From assembly GCF_014647495.1 (NCBI RefSeq), contig NZ_BMPH01000015.1, forward strand, positions 1 to 64,000: DNA of 64,000 nt, in the 5' to 3' direction. The notes under the pieces were generated by a model. That model saw only the letters and a list, made by a program, of their open reading frames with translations, had not been told where the DNA came from and ran no database searches. Made by a program: the position numbers and the translations under genes. Source of the DNA: Glutamicibacter protophormiae (GTDB taxonomy: Bacteria > Actinomycetota > Actinomycetes > Actinomycetales > Micrococcaceae). Of the stretch, positions 43,516 to 51,179 are shown piece by piece; within the stretch, counting starts at the first letter, position 1, and each line of letters begins with the position of its first letter.

Positions 43516-44847
43516 TTACTTGATGTCCAGGTTTTTCAGGGTCGACAGGGCGTCGTTCCACGCGCTCTGGCCATCGGTTCCGGAATCCAGCGCGATGGTT
43601 GCCGGGCCGAAGACCTGCTCCTGGATGACCGAGTCGTTCGGGCCCTTGAACTGCGCCTTGACTCCTTCGGCGCGGCTGGCCAGGATCGTCCCGATCGGCG
43701 CGTCGTTGAAGAACTTGGTCAGCTCGTTGGCGCCGGTCACCGCTTCGGACTGCTGGGCTTCGAGGCTGCTCGGGAAGGCGCCGGCCTCCTCGAATGCGGC
43801 GGCCTGGGATTCAGCGCTGGTCAACCACTGGGCCAGCTTGGCGGCCTCGGCCGGATGCTCCGAGGTCGTGGGCACGGTCAGGAAGGTCCCGCCCCAGTTC
43901 GCCGGGCCGCCGGGGAAGACGTCGGCGAAGTCCCAGCCGCTGGCCGCATCGCCGCCGGCGCCCTCGATCTGCCCCTTGACCACTCCGAGCATCCAGCCCG
44001 GACACGGCATGGTGGCGAAGGAACCGTCGATGAACGCCTGGCCCTTGCCCCAGTCCCACTGGGTCTGCCCGGAAGACAGCCCGTTGGAGGCCGCATCGGC
44101 CAGCAGATCCCAGCGTTCGCGCAGCTGCGTATTGCCTTCGATGTTCAAGGTTCCGTCGGCCTTGTAATAGCCCTCGCCGAGCTGGTTGACCATGGAGTTC
44201 CACACGAATCCGGATTGATCGTAGAAGGCCTCGTCCGATGCCTTGACATAGTCCTTGCCGACATCGACGAACTTCTCCCAGGTGGCGTTGTCCCCTCCGA
44301 AGAGTTCGACGACGGCGTCGCGCTCGCTGGGCAGGCCGGCCTTCTTATAGAGGTCTGCGTTGTAGCACAGGCCCATGGGGCCGATGTCCGTGCCGTAGCC
44401 GATGATTCGGCCTTCGTCATCGGTGGCCTGCTGGACCTTCCAGTCCACCCATTGGCTGGAGATCTCGCCCGCACCGTAGTCGCGCAGGTCGGCGAATGAA
44501 TCGGAGACGGCCATGACCTGCCCGAGCCATCCCTCCTCGACCGCCTGCACGTCGGGCAGGCCGGCGCCGGCGGCCTGCTTGGTCTTCCAGTCGGTCAGTG
44601 CGTTGCCGCCGGTATCGATGTTGGTTGCCTGGATCTTGACGCCCGGGTTCTGGGATTCGTACTTCGCATACAGGGCATCAAGCCCCATGGTCCCGAAGGT
44701 GGTGACGGTCAGGGTGACCGGGTTGTCGGCGGATGCCGGCTGTTCGTCGGCGGCGTTGTTGCTGCCGCCGCAACCGGTGGCCAGCAGGGCCAGGCTTCCG
44801 GCGACGGCGACCGCTTTGGCGATGCGGGATGTGCGAGAGATGTCCAC
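43516..44847 (-). CDS. Sugar-binding lipoprotein of ABC importer (CebE-like)
   Basis: Extracellular solute-binding protein family 1, 443 residues. Signal peptide with lipobox LLATGC (Cys about 25) followed by a Ser/Asn-rich linker; the two-lobed binding domain has the usual DVQAVEEGWLGQV and FIDGSFATMPCPGWM blocks. GTG at 44847 has GGAG 5 nt upstream; the frame continues upstream into the promoter region but lacks any start support. First gene of the operon and target of the two LacI-type operators. Likely ligand cellobiose or cello-oligosaccharides, from context. Confidence 0.92.
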   Translation of the reverse strand: MDISRTSRIAKAVAVAGSLALLATGCGGSNNAADEQPASADNPVTLTVTTFGTMGLDALYAKYESQNPGVKIQATNIDTGGNALTDWKTKQAAGAGLPDVQAVEEGWLGQVMAVSDSFADLRDYGAGEISSQWVDWKVQQATDDEGRIIGYGTDIGPMGLCYNADLYKKAGLPSERDAVVELFGGDNATWEKFVDVGKDYVKASDEAFYDQSGFVWNSMVNQLGEGYYKADGTLNIEGNTQLRERWDLLADAASNGLSSGQTQWDWGKGQAFIDGSFATMPCPGWMLGVVKGQIEGAGGDAASGWDFADVFPGGPANWGGTFLTVPTTSEHPAEAAKLAQWLTSAESQAAAFEEAGAFPSSLEAQQSEAVTGANELTKFFNDAPIGTILASRAEGVKAQFKGPNDSVIQEQVFGPATIALDSGTDGQSAWNDALSTLKNLDIK

Positions 44848-44906
44848 GGTGACTCCGTTCAGAGTGCTGAGCTTGCGAGTGTACTTTCGAGCGTCCCGCT
44901 CATTCG

Positions 44907-44920
44907 TGAGAGCGCTCTCA
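44907..44920. promoter_or_regulatory. LacI/CebR-type operator 1
   Basis: Perfect 14-bp palindrome TGAGAGCGCTCTCA, 60 nt upstream of the binding-protein start codon; close to the CebR/CelR consensus. Confidence 0.8.
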
Positions 44921-44993
44921 AACTTGGGGAAAAAAATAAACTCCGAGGAGTTTTCGATACAGCATGAGTCACGATAGCGCCCGCCCATCACTC

Positions 44994-45009
44994 TGTGAGC
45001 GCTCTCACA
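44994..45009. promoter_or_regulatory. LacI/CebR-type operator 2
   Basis: TGTGAGCGCTCTCACA, the same core with one asymmetric position, 87 nt (about eight helical turns) from operator 1. Two sites in phase allow cooperative or looping repression. Confidence 0.65.
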
Positions 45010-45083
45010 ATTCATCTGCACTAAGACTGCCCGTGGAAACGAAAAGTGTCAACCCCCAATTTCTGCTGCCGCCGGAGAACCGC

Positions 45084-45139
45084 CAGCAGGGGCCCGGAAC
45101 CGCGCCGGCATGTCGCCTGCGCCGTTCCGGGCCCCGCTG
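45084..45139 (-). terminator. Terminator of the nuclease gene
   Basis: Arms CCAGCAGGGGCCCGGAAC and GTTCCGGGCCCC(G)CTGG, 15 nt past the stop codon on the minus strand. Confidence 0.75.
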
Positions 45140-45153
45140 GCATCCGGAACCGG

Positions 45154-47067
45154 CTACTTCTTGTCCAGCTGCAGGCCCACCAGCACCGGATCGTGGTCCG
45201 AAGAGCGGTACTGGTTCCCGGTGACCAGCTGGGTCACGTTGTAGTTGTAGCGGCTGTACTCGTAGCCGATGGATTCGGTCGCGTTGATGTTCCAGATATC
45301 CTGGCCCGCCACCTTCTTCGCCAGCGGCCGCGAGGCGAAGACGTGGTCCAGCGAGCCGGTCAGCCCGGCAAACAGGTAGCTGCGCGAATCCGCCGCCGCG
45401 CCCAGGTCGACATACCCGGCCTGCGACAGCACCTTGATGGGATCCTCGGCAGAATAGGAGTTGAAGTCGCCGGCCAGCAGAATCTGGTCGGTGTTCGAGG
45501 TCTTCTTCAGCGAATCGGCGAATTTCACCAGCGCGGTGGCCTGTTCGACGCGCGCGGCGTTCCACGCCCCCTGGCCGTCCCCCTGGTCCGCATTGGCCGA
45601 GCCGTCCTTGGGATCCGATCCCTTGGACTTGAAGTGGTTGGCGATCACCAGGAAACGGGTCTTCTGGTTGCCGCCCACCCGCTGGAAGGCCTGCGCCATC
45701 GGGTCGCGGGCGTTGTCGAAGGCAGGGTCGTCCAGGATCCGGGACTTGCCGATCGGCTTCACCGCGTCGCGCTGGTAGATCATCGCCGTGCGGATCACGT
45801 CCTCGTCGGCCGGGACGGCGCCGGGGCTCGGTGCATAGCTCCACCGGTTCTGCCCGGCCGCGGCATTCAGCTCGTCCACCAGGTGCGCCAGCGCGGCGTC
45901 CCGGTCCTGGCCGAAGCGCGCCGAGTTCTCGATCTCCTCGAGCACCACCACGTCGGCGTCGAACTTGTTCAACGCCGCGACGATCTTGGCCTGCTGCCGT
46001 TCGAAACTCGCCTCGGTGGCCGCGCCGCGGGCATCGCAGCCGCCGCGCACCGTCACCGGAACCCCCTGGCGGTCGTTGTAGTAGGTGCAGCCTTCGAGGC
46101 TGTCGCCGGTGGTCGTGAAGTAGTTGAGCACGTTGAAGCTGCCGACGCTGACATTGCCCCCGACGTCCTGGGGCTTGCTGCTGTCGATCTGCTCGAAGCT
46201 GACCGGGATGTCCGCATCCTGCGCACCGGTCACCTGGCCGGTCGGCTGCAGCCGCCACAGGTCGTAGCGGTAGTCCATGATCACCGGATCGGTGAAGGCC
46301 GCGGCCGCGCCCACCGTGACCCGGCGCTGCGCATCGAGGTACGGCAGCGGCACCGAGGTATTGGAGGCGGTCGAGAAATTCAGCGTCGCGCCGTCGTCCA
46401 GCACGATGGCCCGCTGCTCGTTCTCCTCGGCAAGCCGCAGCGCCTGGGCGCTGCCCGGCGCGAAGACATCGGTCGGCTGGCGCAGCGTGCGCTCCCCGGG
46501 AACGATGCTGCTGGTTCCCTGCGCCAGGGTGATCTCGCCGTACTGGTTCAGCGAGTAGTTGTCCGACACCGTAAACTGCCCCTGCGGGTCGACCAGCATG
46601 GATTCGAAGCGCTCGCGGTCGGCGTCCGAGGCCGGCAGCGGGGTCGACAGCGGCTTGACGGCTTCTGCCGGTTCGGCCAGCGGCGCCACGCCGGAGGCGC
46701 TGATCTGCGTCAGACCGAAGTACTCGGAGACCGTGCCCGCGACCTCCACATGGTCGCCCACGGCGACGGAGGAAACCTGGCGCGGTGCGTAGACGAAGAT
46801 GCCGGAGCTGCCCAGCGGCGAGATTTCCGCGCCGCTGCCGGCGGTCTGCAGGTAGAAGCCGCGGATGCCGCCGTCGGCGTAGGCCCCGGTCACCACGCCC
46901 CGGACCGTCACCTTTTTCCCCGCGAAGGGCGAGGTGTCGGCGGCTCCCTGGATTTGCTCGATCGAGGTGATTCCGGAGTCGTCGGCCGTGGCCGGCACGA
47001 TACCGCCAGCCGCGAGGCTGGCGCCCAGAGCAGCGGCCGCAAGAGCCATGCTGGTACGTTTGCGCAT
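45154..47067 (-). CDS. Secreted ExeM/NucH-family endonuclease
   Basis: Extracellular DNase/phosphodiesterase of 637 residues. A Sec signal peptide (KRTSMALAAAALGASLAAGG, cleavage about 28, ATA-DD) is followed by an OB-fold domain (about 45-120, KVTVRGVVTGAYADGGIRGFYLQ), a linker domain, and the endonuclease/exonuclease/phosphatase domain with GNVSVGSFNVLNYF, VVVLEEIENS, ANHFKSKGSD, LAGDFNSY and the catalytic SDHDPV. A cysteine pair (GCTY ... GGCDARG) is typical for ExeM/NucH. It likely scavenges phosphate or nucleotides from extracellular DNA; a PHO-box-like repeat upstream supports this. Confidence 0.93.
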   Translation of the reverse strand: MRKRTSMALAAAALGASLAAGGIVPATADDSGITSIEQIQGAADTSPFAGKKVTVRGVVTGAYADGGIRGFYLQTAGSGAEISPLGSSGIFVYAPRQVSSVAVGDHVEVAGTVSEYFGLTQISASGVAPLAEPAEAVKPLSTPLPASDADRERFESMLVDPQGQFTVSDNYSLNQYGEITLAQGTSSIVPGERTLRQPTDVFAPGSAQALRLAEENEQRAIVLDDGATLNFSTASNTSVPLPYLDAQRRVTVGAAAAFTDPVIMDYRYDLWRLQPTGQVTGAQDADIPVSFEQIDSSKPQDVGGNVSVGSFNVLNYFTTTGDSLEGCTYYNDRQGVPVTVRGGCDARGAATEASFERQQAKIVAALNKFDADVVVLEEIENSARFGQDRDAALAHLVDELNAAAGQNRWSYAPSPGAVPADEDVIRTAMIYQRDAVKPIGKSRILDDPAFDNARDPMAQAFQRVGGNQKTRFLVIANHFKSKGSDPKDGSANADQGDGQGAWNAARVEQATALVKFADSLKKTSNTDQILLAGDFNSYSAEDPIKVLSQAGYVDLGAAADSRSYLFAGLTGSLDHVFASRPLAKKVAGQDIWNINATESIGYEYSRYNYNVTQLVTGNQYRSSDHDPVLVGLQLDKK

Positions 47068-47140
47068 GTGATTCCCAACGTCGGTGTGGCGAGCGCGGCC
47101 AAGCGACCGCGCAGCGAGCTCTTTATCGAATTAACCAGAC

Positions 47141-47162
47141 GCACATGAATTCACCGTGAATT
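47141..47162 (-). promoter_or_regulatory. PHO-box-like repeat upstream of the nuclease gene
   Basis: On the minus strand, two adjacent 11-nt units AATTCACGGTG and AATTCATGTGC, each with the TTCA core of the actinobacterial PHO box, about 75 nt before the nuclease start codon. Confidence 0.45.
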
Positions 47163-47245
47163 TCCCGGGCGCACTCGGTGACAGCTCATGAATCATCCAA
47201 GTGCATTACGCGCTTTACGTCTAGGGTGACGCAAAAGATATTCTT

Positions 47246-47277
47246 ACTAATTGAACTGACCGGTCAGTTCAATTAGT
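47246..47277. promoter_or_regulatory. Perfect 32-bp palindrome, operator of the TetR/YhgE module
   Basis: Half-site ACTAATTGAACTGACC and its exact complement, no spacer. It overlaps the -10 hexamer TAGTCT (47274-47279) of the downstream operon that ends in a TetR gene, so autorepression by that TetR is the natural reading. Confidence 0.85.
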
Positions 47278-47279
47278 CT
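47274..47279 (+). promoter_or_regulatory. -10 element of the YhgE operon, leaderless type
   Basis: TAGTCT, 7 nt before the GTG at 47287; its first four bases lie inside the 32-bp palindrome. Confidence 0.55.
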
Positions 47280-47286
47280 CGTTAAC

Positions 47287-48240
47287 GTGCTTGTTGCAGA
47301 CTCGATTTCATTCCAGGGACGCCATAGCGAACTGGTTCCACCCACCTCCCTGCGCGTCGCGCCCGGGGAAATGCTGCTTGTCGCCGGAGAACCGCAGGGC
47401 GCGCGCACCGCGCTCGCGCTGCTGCTGTCGGGCCGGATGAAACCCGGCGGCGGCGTCGTGGCCTGGGGCGGCAGCGCCCGGCTGGCCCACCTGCGCAAGC
47501 ACAGCGCGGTGGTCGATTCCCCGAACATCAACGATCCCGAGGCCCATCTGAAGGTGCGTGACGTGGTCAGCGAGGACCTCTCGTTGATCCCCTCGCCGCC
47601 GTGGCGCAAGCCGAACCCCAAGAAGTGGATGGCGGAGCACGGCTACAGCGATATCGCCGGCGACTGGGTCGATGCGGTCGACCCCGTGCGCCTGACGGAG
47701 ATGCTCATGCAGCTGGCCGCCGAAAATCCGCAGACCAGGCTGCTGGTCGTGGATTCACCCGACCGGCACCCGGGCGACGACGCGGCGTGGCTCGAAGCCC
47801 TGGAACGCTTCGCCCTGTCGGACCGCGAGTTCGCGGTCATCGCCACCGTGGCCCGGGTCCCCGAGAGCTGGGCCGGGCCGGTGGCCTATCTCGGGGCGTC
47901 CGAACCTGCCGCGGAATTCGAGCCGGAGCCAGAGCTTGAACCGGCTCAGGACGCCGAACCGGAGGAACCCTCCGAGGACCCCGGTGGCCCGGCCCCGACC
48001 GAACCCGACGAGCAGGACAGGCCGGACGAGCAGGACAGGCCGGACGAGCAGGACAGACAGGACGCGCCCACCGCCGAGGCACCGCAGCCCGAGCCCGGCG
48101 AACCCGCCGGGGAGCCATCGGCGGCCGGGGAATCCGCCGGCGCCGGGGACATCCCGGCGGAGCCCGGAATGCCGGAAGAACAGGACACTCCCGCGCCGGC
48201 CCCGCAGCCGGCCAGCGACCCCAGCCAAGCAAAGGACTAA
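47287..48240 (+). CDS. Degenerate ABC-ATPase-like protein with acidic Pro/Glu-rich tail
   Basis: 317-residue protein. Residues 1 to about 205 follow the layout of an ABC ATPase (LRVAPGEMLLVAGEPQGARTALALLLSGRMKPGGGVVAWGG), but the Walker A loop reads GEPQGART without the catalytic Lys, the signature LSGGQ is absent, and the Walker B ends VVDSPD with Ser in place of Glu. Residues about 206-317 are a disordered acidic tail with tandem PDEQDR repeats. It is the first gene of an operon with a YhgE/Pip membrane protein and a TetR regulator. Probably a non-hydrolysing structural or regulatory partner (inference). Confidence 0.75.
   Translation: MLVADSISFQGRHSELVPPTSLRVAPGEMLLVAGEPQGARTALALLLSGRMKPGGGVVAWGGSARLAHLRKHSAVVDSPNINDPEAHLKVRDVVSEDLSLIPSPPWRKPNPKKWMAEHGYSDIAGDWVDAVDPVRLTEMLMQLAAENPQTRLLVVDSPDRHPGDDAAWLEALERFALSDREFAVIATVARVPESWAGPVAYLGASEPAAEFEPEPELEPAQDAEPEEPSEDPGGPAPTEPDEQDRPDEQDRPDEQDRQDAPTAEAPQPEPGEPAGEPSAAGESAGAGDIPAEPGMPEEQDTPAPAPQPASDPSQAKD
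48010..48057 (+). repeat. 18-bp tandem repeat inside the acidic tail
   Basis: About two and a half copies of an 18-bp unit (GACGAGCAGGACAGGCCG) encoding Asp-Glu-Gln-Asp-Arg-Pro; a site of likely length variation. Confidence 0.7.
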
Positions 48241-48243
48241 CCC

Positions 48244-50574
48244 ATGACGACACTGCGTCTGGCGCTTTCCGAACTCAAGCGCATGAGCCGCGGCACGCTG
48301 CCCAAGCTCGCGCTCATTGCCATCACCTGCGTGCCCCTGCTGTACGGCGCGCTCTACCTCTACGCCAACTGGGACCCCCAGTCCAACCTGGACAATGTCA
48401 CCGCCGCCGTGGTCAACCTGGACGACGGCGCCGTCGTCGACGGCGAGGAGAAGCAGGTCGGCGACACCGTGGTCGAGTCGCTGGAGGAGGACGGCACCTT
48501 CAGCTGGGCGCAGCTGGATTCCCGCGACGCGGCCGAGCAGGCGGTCGCGGACGGCACCTACGCCTTCGCGATGATCCTGCCGGAGGACTTCTCCGCGGCG
48601 CTGACCTCCCCGGGCGATTTCAAGGACGCCTCCCAGGCGGACATCGAGCTGCTGACCAATGACGCAAACAACTTCATGGTCAGCAACTTCGCCAAGACCC
48701 TGGCCAGCGAGGTGCGCACCTCGGTGGCCAACGAGGTCGGCACCGAGACCGCCTCCGCCATGATCGCCGGTTTCGTGGACATCCACCGGTCGATGGGCGA
48801 GGCCGCCGACGGCGCCAAGCAGGTCTACGACGGCACCCTGTCCCTGGGCGACGGCGTGCTCACCCTGGCCGACGGCACCACCAAGCTGGTGGACGGCAGC
48901 TCCGAGCTGGCCGACGGCACGCTCGCGCTTAAGGACGGCGCCAGTTCGCTGAGCTCCGGCCTGGACACGCTGGCCGCCGGGCAGGGCAAGCTCGCGGAGG
49001 GCGCGGACTCGCTCGCCGACGGCGCCGCCGAGCTCTCCGCCGGCGCCGGGAAGCTCTCCGCCGGGCTGGACACCTTGGAGTCCAAGACCGCCGCGCTGCC
49101 GGACTCGGTGCGGCAGCTGGAGGACGGCGCGCACAGCGCCAAGAAGGCCGCGGACCAGCTGGCCGCCGGTTCGAAGCAGGTCGCCGACGGCAACGCCAAG
49201 CTCTCCGCCACCGCCGACGGGGCCGTCGAGGTGATCGACCAGCTGCAGGCCGACGCGAAGCACCGCCTGGGCCAGGTCGAAGACGCCATATCCCAGCGCC
49301 TGGATACGCTGGTGGCCTCCGGGGTGCTCAGCGAAGAGCAGGCAGCGACGATCGGCAAGGACGTTTCCGCCGCCGTGGACGATTCGGCCGCGAGCCAGTC
49401 CGTGAAGGACGAGGCCGCGAAGATCCGCGCCGAACTGGGCACCGTGCAGTCAAGCCTGGATACGCTGGCCGACGGCTCGAAGCAGGTCGCCGACGGCAAC
49501 GCCGCGCTGGCCCAGGGCCTGGGCACCCTCTCCGCGGGCACCGGCAAGCTCAACGCCGCGGTCCCCTCTCTGGTGGAAGGCATCTCCACGGCCGCCGACG
49601 GCGGCTCCGAGCTGGCGGCCGGCGCCAAGACCCTGGCTTCCGGCGCGTCCACCCTGGCCGGCGGCCAGCACGACGCGCTGGACGGCGCCACCCGCGCCGC
49701 CACCGGGGCCGGCGAGCTGGATTCCGGCGCCGGGGCACTGGTGGACGGCTCCGGGGCGCTGCACTCCGGGCTGGTGCAGCTCTCCGACGGCGTCGGCGAA
49801 CTCTCCGAGGGCACCACCAAGCTGGAGGACGGCTCGGGCGAGCTGTCCAACGGCCTGGCGGACGGCGTGGGCCAGGTCCCGGACCCGGATGAGCGGACCA
49901 GCGACCAGCTGGCGAGCGTGATCGGCGATCCGGTCGCCGTGACCCAGCAGAAGCAGGCCGAGGCGCATGCCTACGGCGAGGGGCTGGCCCCGTTCTTCAT
50001 GACCCTGGCGACGTTCATCGGCGTGCTGATCCTGACCCAGGTGGTCCGCCCGATCACCACCCGCGCGCTGGCCTCCAACGGCGTGGACTGGAAGATCGCC
50101 ATCGGCGGCTGGCTGCCCTTCGCGGGGCTGGCGCTGCTGCAGACCAGCCTGCTGTTCGCGGTGGTGCACTTCGGGCTCGGCCTGAACACCGCCCACCCGT
50201 GGCTGACCTGGGGGCTGTTCCTGCTCGCGGCGCTGTGCTTCAGCGCGCTGATCCAGGGCATCTACGCCTTGCTGGGCACCGCTGGCAAGTTCGTGGTGCT
50301 GGTGCTGATGGTATTGCAGCTGGTCACCGCCGGCGGCACCTTCCCGTGGGAGACCCTGCCCGCACCGCTGCACCTGCTGCACCAGATCCTGCCGATGAGC
50401 TCGGTGGTGCTGGGCATGCGCCACCTGATGTACGGCGCGGATCTGGGCATGCTCTCCGCCATCGGCGGCGTGCTGGTCGGCTACACCCTGCTGGGCCTGG
50501 GCTGCAGCCTGCTGGCGGTGCGCCTGCACAAGACCTGGACGCTGAAGACGCTGCAGCCGGAGCTGGGCGAATGA
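48244..50574 (+). CDS. YhgE/Pip domain membrane protein
   Basis: 776-residue envelope protein of the YhgE/Pip family (ABC-2 membrane fold). One transmembrane segment near residue 25 (LALIAITCVPLLYGALYLYA) is followed by a large extracytoplasmic region (about 40-575) with the Pip domain and a long helix made of heptad-like repeats such as LADGTTKLVDGSSELADG and LAAGSKQVADGNAKL. Five or so membrane segments follow (about 580-770). The family includes phage-infection protein Pip and type VII secretion-associated proteins. AAAGGA precedes the ATG, 4 nt after the previous stop. Confidence 0.93.
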   Translation: MTTLRLALSELKRMSRGTLPKLALIAITCVPLLYGALYLYANWDPQSNLDNVTAAVVNLDDGAVVDGEEKQVGDTVVESLEEDGTFSWAQLDSRDAAEQAVADGTYAFAMILPEDFSAALTSPGDFKDASQADIELLTNDANNFMVSNFAKTLASEVRTSVANEVGTETASAMIAGFVDIHRSMGEAADGAKQVYDGTLSLGDGVLTLADGTTKLVDGSSELADGTLALKDGASSLSSGLDTLAAGQGKLAEGADSLADGAAELSAGAGKLSAGLDTLESKTAALPDSVRQLEDGAHSAKKAADQLAAGSKQVADGNAKLSATADGAVEVIDQLQADAKHRLGQVEDAISQRLDTLVASGVLSEEQAATIGKDVSAAVDDSAASQSVKDEAAKIRAELGTVQSSLDTLADGSKQVADGNAALAQGLGTLSAGTGKLNAAVPSLVEGISTAADGGSELAAGAKTLASGASTLAGGQHDALDGATRAATGAGELDSGAGALVDGSGALHSGLVQLSDGVGELSEGTTKLEDGSGELSNGLADGVGQVPDPDERTSDQLASVIGDPVAVTQQKQAEAHAYGEGLAPFFMTLATFIGVLILTQVVRPITTRALASNGVDWKIAIGGWLPFAGLALLQTSLLFAVVHFGLGLNTAHPWLTWGLFLLAALCFSALIQGIYALLGTAGKFVVLVLMVLQLVTAGGTFPWETLPAPLHLLHQILPMSSVVLGMRHLMYGADLGMLSAIGGVLVGYTLLGLGCSLLAVRLHKTWTLKTLQPELGE

Positions 50575-51179
50575 CCGGGCAGTTCGACGCCCGCCCGCGG
50601 GTGCGCGCCACCGATTCCAAGGAGCGGCTCTTCGCCGCCTCGATGGCGCTGCTGGGCCGGCGCGGGGTCAACGCCGTCTCGGTGGAGGAGATCGCCCGCG
50701 CCGCCGGGGTGTCCAAGGGGACCGTCTACTACAACTTCGGCTCCAAGGAGAAGATGATCGGCGCGCTGCTGGAGTTCGGCGCGCAGAAGCTGCTTGACCA
50801 GCTCGGCCGGGATGCGGCAGTGGAGGATCCGCTGGCGGCGCTGGAGGCGATGGTGCGCCGCGCCTTCGGCTTCGTGCAGGAGTACCCCTCCTACGCCCAG
50901 CTGTGGGTCAGCGAGCAGCAGCGCGGCGAAAGCCCGTGGGGCGAGCAGGTGCAGGAGTTCCGGCAGCGCATCACCGACCTGATCACCGCGGCGCTGCGCC
51001 GCGCGGTGCAGGTGCCCGAGCCGCTGCTGCAGGCCTCGGCCTGCGCGATGTTCGGCGCCACCCTGCTCACCGCGCGCGAGCGGTCGGGCAGCGCGGCGCC
51101 GACGGACCTGGACACCATTACGCTGGCGGTGATGGCCACCGTGCACGGGCTGCGCGCCATGGCCCGGGACGCGGGCTAG
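50571..51179 (+). CDS. TetR-family regulator of the YhgE module
   Basis: 202-residue regulator. The helix-turn-helix lies at about 30-55 (VSVEEIARAAGVSKGTVYYNFGSKEKMI), typical TetR; the C-terminal ligand domain (about 75-200) includes PSYAQLWVSEQQR. The ATG overlaps the YhgE stop codon by 4 nt (ATGA), so it is translationally coupled to the genes it likely represses through the 32-bp palindrome before the operon. Its stop codon overlaps the stop of the convergent ABC gene (CTAG). Ligand unknown; membrane-stress compounds are plausible only by analogy. Confidence 0.92.
   Translation: MTGQFDARPRVRATDSKERLFAASMALLGRRGVNAVSVEEIARAAGVSKGTVYYNFGSKEKMIGALLEFGAQKLLDQLGRDAAVEDPLAALEAMVRRAFGFVQEYPSYAQLWVSEQQRGESPWGEQVQEFRQRITDLITAALRRAVQVPEPLLQASACAMFGATLLTARERSGSAAPTDLDTITLAVMATVHGLRAMARDAG

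Noticed and set aside
48010-48057. CRISPR-like short repeats
   Set aside because: The repeats are in frame, adjacent without spacers and encode PDEQDR; they are protein low complexity, not a CRISPR array.
48834-49860. Long minus-strand frame opposite YhgE (341 codons, Ser/Ala/Pro-rich)
   Set aside because: It mirrors the repetitive LxxG heptads of the real gene; an antisense shadow of high-GC repeats, not a gene.
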